Origin: Methanosarcinales archaeon
GTDB lineage: Archaea > Halobacteriota > Methanosarcinia > Methanosarcinales > Methanogasteraceae
NCBI GenBank assembly: GCA_030605805.1
Contig: JAUWHQ010000075.1
Span: forward strand, 1-8,841
DNA length: 8,841 nucleotides
Reading direction: 5' to 3'
The translations under genes were made by a program, and so were the position numbers. The notes beneath the pieces were generated by a model. The model was not told the origin of the DNA and did not search any database. It saw nothing but the letters and a program-made list of their open reading frames with translations. Of this stretch, positions 6,973-8,841 are shown piece by piece (position 1 is the first letter of the stretch; each line of letters opens with the position of its first letter).

Positions 6973-6993
6973 GTTATGCTGTGTAAACATAAC
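6973..6993. promoter_or_regulatory. Dyad GTTATG-N9-CATAAC upstream of the pentaheme gene
   Basis: A perfect 6-bp inverted repeat separated by 9 bp lies 17-37 bp upstream of the pentaheme start. It covers the position where a TATA box would be expected for a short-leader transcript (minus strand TATGTTTAC). It could be a regulator-binding site, or a small mRNA hairpin. This is inference from position and symmetry only. Confidence 0.3.
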
Positions 6994-7222
6994 CATCAAC
7001 AAACTTCATGTTCTTAAGTATTCCGGTCGCTCTTACCAGAGAACCAAATTTTATTCTTGTGATATTGCGTATTTGGAGGTGCAAACCGGACTTTTCAGCA
7101 GACCCGGGTTCTATTTGAAAGCGTTAATCGCTCATGAGCCCCCTTAATATCATCTTGGCTGCATGACTATTTTCGGAGCAAGTCTCTGGTTTCTCGATTG
7201 GTTACCGGGAAGGCTGCAAACG

Positions 7223-7228
7223 TTTATG
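7223..7228 (+). promoter_or_regulatory. hisA: Putative TATA-like box of hisA
   Basis: TTTATG, preceded by the purine-rich AAACG, is centred about 29 nt before the first ATG of hisA, and no real Shine-Dalgarno lies between. This spacing fits a nearly leaderless transcript. The match to the TATA consensus is weak. Confidence 0.3.
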
Positions 7229-7253
7229 CCGCTGGCTGCCGTTTGGGTAAAGA

Positions 7254-7970
7254 ATGATGTTTGAAGTCATCCCAGCCGTCGATCTGAAGGGCGGCAGGTG
7301 CGTGCAACTGGTGCAGGGCGTGCCAGGCAGCGAAATCGTCTCGCTCCCTGATCCGGTATCGATCGCACTCGACTGGATCGATCAGGGCGCAAAGACCCTG
7401 CACTTGATCGACCTCGATGGTGCGATCTATGGGGAACGGAGGAACGCACCCATCATCCGGGATATATGCAATGGATGCGATGCATTTATTCAGGTGGGCG
7501 GCGGCGTCCGATCCGTTGACGATGTCAGTGACCTGCTCGGGATGGGTGTTGATCGCGTGATTATGAGCACCGCAGCGCTCCGGGATCAGGAATTGATTGG
7601 AGTTTTGTCAGACGAGTTCGGAGGTGACCGTATCATGATCGCTCTTGATGCCGCCGGAGGTGAGGTTGTCATCGAGGGGTGGACGCGAGGGTCAGGGCTC
7701 AAACCAGCCGATCTCGGGATAAAATTCGAGGAGCTCGGCGCAGGCAGCATATTATTCACAAACATCGATACGGAAGGGTTGCTTGGCGGCATCGACATAG
7801 ATCCAACAGCGGAGCTGGTGCGGTCGGTCAGCATACCAGTGATCGCATCAGGCGGCATCACCACGCTCCTGGATATCGCTGCTCTCAGGGATGCCGGTGC
7901 GGCAGGCGTGGTCATAGGGAGCGCGCTGTATCTCGAAAAATTCACACTGGCTGATGCGATCAGGGTGTGA
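7254..7970 (+). CDS. hisA: Phosphoribosylformimino-5-aminoimidazole carboxamide ribotide isomerase (HisA)
   Basis: A 238-residue (beta/alpha)8 barrel of normal HisA length. It catalyses the fourth step of histidine biosynthesis, the Amadori-type isomerisation of ProFAR to PRFAR in the cytoplasm. Expected residues are in place: D10 in IPAVDLKGG (catalytic base), D132 in IALDAAGG (catalytic acid), and phosphate-binding segments GGGVR (82-86) and ASGGI (198-202), with IGSALY at 221-226 near the end. NIDTEG at 170-175 stands where many HisA proteins have DI.RDG, which sets it slightly apart but keeps the acidic pattern. Two ATGs are adjacent (7254 and 7257) and either could be used. No other his gene is in the window; it is probably monocistronic here, divergent from the cytochrome gene. 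Confidence 0.96.
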   Translation: MMFEVIPAVDLKGGRCVQLVQGVPGSEIVSLPDPVSIALDWIDQGAKTLHLIDLDGAIYGERRNAPIIRDICNGCDAFIQVGGGVRSVDDVSDLLGMGVDRVIMSTAALRDQELIGVLSDEFGGDRIMIALDAAGGEVVIEGWTRGSGLKPADLGIKFEELGAGSILFTNIDTEGLLGGIDIDPTAELVRSVSIPVIASGGITTLLDIAALRDAGAAGVVIGSALYLEKFTLADAIRV

Positions 7971-8074
7971 CAAACGCCTGCATCCGCGATTTTATCACGA
8001 ATAAACGAAAATTGTGCGAATTCAAGTCGCTGCAAAAAATCTATCTTATATTCCGCAGGTGTTTTTGCAAGAAG

Positions 8075-8277
8075 ATCTATTTTTGCAAATGGCGGATAGT
8101 GGCTAATGATTGCGATTTTGAGTCTTTTAAGATAATTTCTTTATTAAAATGCATATTTCTACATGAACATGTAAAGCATTCTTTGTTGAAATTGAGCAGG
8201 CTGTGCCACTACCGTATAAAAATAATATTTTTTGGATATCTAAAAACGCCATCAGTAGAAATTATGCAAAAATAGAT
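8075..8277. repeat. Perfect 13-bp inverted repeat bounding about 203 bp
   Basis: ATCTATTTTTGCA at 8075-8087 is the exact reverse complement of TGCAAAAATAGAT at 8265-8277. A related TGCAAAAAATCT occurs at 8031-8042, and TTTTTGCAA is also found at 8062-8070. No target-site duplication is visible beside the ends and there is no gene inside. It could be a non-autonomous element or an AT-rich coincidence. Confidence 0.4.
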
Positions 8278-8365
8278 GGCGACCTGCGGAATGCGAGATC
8301 TATGGTTCTGACGTTTTCTGTGGTCGATAGCGATAGCTCCTCGCGTATGTGGAAAAACGCGGGAG

Positions 8366-8390
8366 TTTCTCTGCGACTTTGCGTTAAACT
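8366..8390 (+). repeat. Fragment of a CTCTGCGACTTTGCG-type dispersed repeat
   Basis: The sequence around CTCTGCGACTTTGCGTTAAA has the style of the common dispersed repeats that read as NAKSQR on the opposite strand. It is a related theme to the CTCTGTG repeat at 60-159 but not the same sequence. Only one arm is seen; no paired inverted copy was found nearby. Confidence 0.4.
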
Positions 8391-8721
8391 GGGAATGTAA
8401 CTTGACTTTGTCAGATTTACTCGAACTCATCATAATCCACACTCCTCTATCATACATACAGTAGTTAGATATATTAATATCGCCTTCCACATAAAGTCCA
8501 TCCACCAATAAAAGAGGGAATAATGGATGGCATAAACTTTAACTTACACACCAACGATCTGTATCGGATATTCGTTAAATTGAAAGCACCTCCACGAAGA
8601 ATATGCATCACACTTCCGAGAGCCAAGACCCAGAGCGTCACTACACAGGCGCTTTTAGTACCTTCAAGGGAAATTCCTCGAGAAAGGGCGTGGTAATATG
8701 AGGTATCCCACAATAAATAAC

Positions 8722-8841
8722 CTACCAGAATACAGGCTCGATGGTGACATCCCACTTTGGCAAATTCCCCAATCTTTCGATCCTCTCTTCGCAGATTTTC
8801 ATCGCTTCTTTTGTTAATTTCACTCCTCTCTGGTAAACTTT
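8722..8841 (-). CDS. C-terminal end of a probable DDE transposase (partial)
   Basis: A minus-strand frame is open from the window edge to a TAG at 8724-8722, giving 39 residues; its beginning lies outside. The peptide contains YQRGVKLTKEAM, a charged helix and then LPKWDVTIEP close to the stop. The pattern Y..G.K(L/V)....M followed by W(N/D).TI.P at the extreme C-terminus is how I remember the ends of ISAzo13-like (Rhodopirellula-type) transposases. The protein-like composition contrasts with the frames just downstream of it. The family call comes from memory of that ending and is tentative. If right, an insertion sequence extends beyond the window and its terminal repeat should lie somewhat below position 8722. 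Confidence 0.45.
   Translation of the reverse strand, partial: KVYQRGVKLTKEAMKICEERIERLGNLPKWDVTIEPVFW

Larger units (their letters stand above)
7971..8721. other. 750-bp AT-rich stretch with no convincing gene
   Basis: Reading frames of 65-102 codons occur on both strands, but their products are rich in Lys, Ile, Phe and Cys without motifs, overlap one another and contain repeat-derived peptides. I see no tRNA or rRNA. The base composition is clearly more AT-rich than the genes to the left. The stretch contains the inverted repeat at 8075-8277, a dispersed-repeat fragment at 8366-8390, and the flank of an apparent transposase gene. It probably represents decayed or inserted DNA between hisA and a mobile element. 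Confidence 0.55.

Noticed and set aside
7967..8275. 102-codon + strand frame overlapping the end of hisA
   Set aside because: The composition is skewed to Lys, Ile, Phe and Cys in AT-rich DNA, with no motif, no ribosome-binding site and inverted repeats inside. It looks like chance.
8430..8501. Tiny hydrophobic minus-strand frame of 23 codons (MDFMWKAILIYL...)
   Set aside because: It could encode a small membrane peptide, but the GGTGG touches the first ATG, conservation cannot be judged and such frames arise easily by chance.
8209..8508. 99-codon minus-strand frame with NAKSQR
   Set aside because: The NAKSQR segment comes from a dispersed repeat fragment and the frame needs a TTG start. 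There is no coding signal elsewhere in it.
8474..8755. 93-codon minus-strand frame beginning inside the probable transposase tail
   Set aside because: It starts in another frame within a more protein-like sequence and shows no family pattern. A frameshifted continuation of the transposase is unlikely because the tail already ends in the expected way.
7971..8841. CRISPR array or tRNA gene in the gene-poor right end
   Set aside because: No regularly spaced direct repeats and no cloverleaf with a GTTCGA-type T-loop were found on either strand.

Overview
The window most likely comes from an anaerobic archaeon of the Halobacteriota (methanogen, ANME or alkane-oxidiser relatives, Methanomicrobia/Syntrophoarchaeia-like). 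Three things point there: the sensor kinase has the H-box style common in methanogen-type archaea (GHDINNMNQ); start regions carry TATA-like boxes about 28-30 nt upstream of ATG rather than bacterial -35/-10 boxes; and small secreted multiheme c-type cytochromes occur beside a lipoprotein. This placement is inference from protein style; no rRNA or other marker gene is present.

Layout. Positions 1-394 are non-coding and hold a 100-bp imperfect inverted repeat built of short CTCTGTG/CACGGAG units, then a small hairpin that covers the Shine-Dalgarno of the first gene. On the + strand follow a MATE-family multidrug/organic-ion exporter (395-1804), a large membrane-bound hybrid-sensor histidine kinase with a cysteine-rich GAF-like domain and three PAS domains (1871-4579), and a stand-alone receiver protein (4554-4916) overlapping the kinase by 26 bp. 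Three minus-strand genes converge on this pair: a small lipoprotein (4920-5366), a tetraheme cytochrome (5391-5942) and, beyond a 282-bp repeat-rich spacer, a pentaheme cytochrome (6225-6956). A divergent promoter region separates the latter from hisA (7254-7970, histidine biosynthesis). From 7971 to 8721 there is no convincing gene, but there are AT-rich inverted repeats and a degenerate dispersed-repeat fragment. The window ends in what appears to be the C-terminus of a DDE transposase on the minus strand.

Working model. The two cytochromes share a nearly identical C-terminal module, so they are paralogues and probably work outside the cell, with the lipoprotein as membrane-anchored partner, in extracellular electron transfer or storage. 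The kinase/receiver pair next door has cysteine clusters typical of redox or metal sensing and may sense the redox state. That functional link rests only on adjacency. The most interesting items are the paralogous cytochrome pair with its uncharacterised C-terminal signature, the cysteine-rich sensor, and the two hairpin elements between the cytochromes, which keep their shape while their stem sequences differ.
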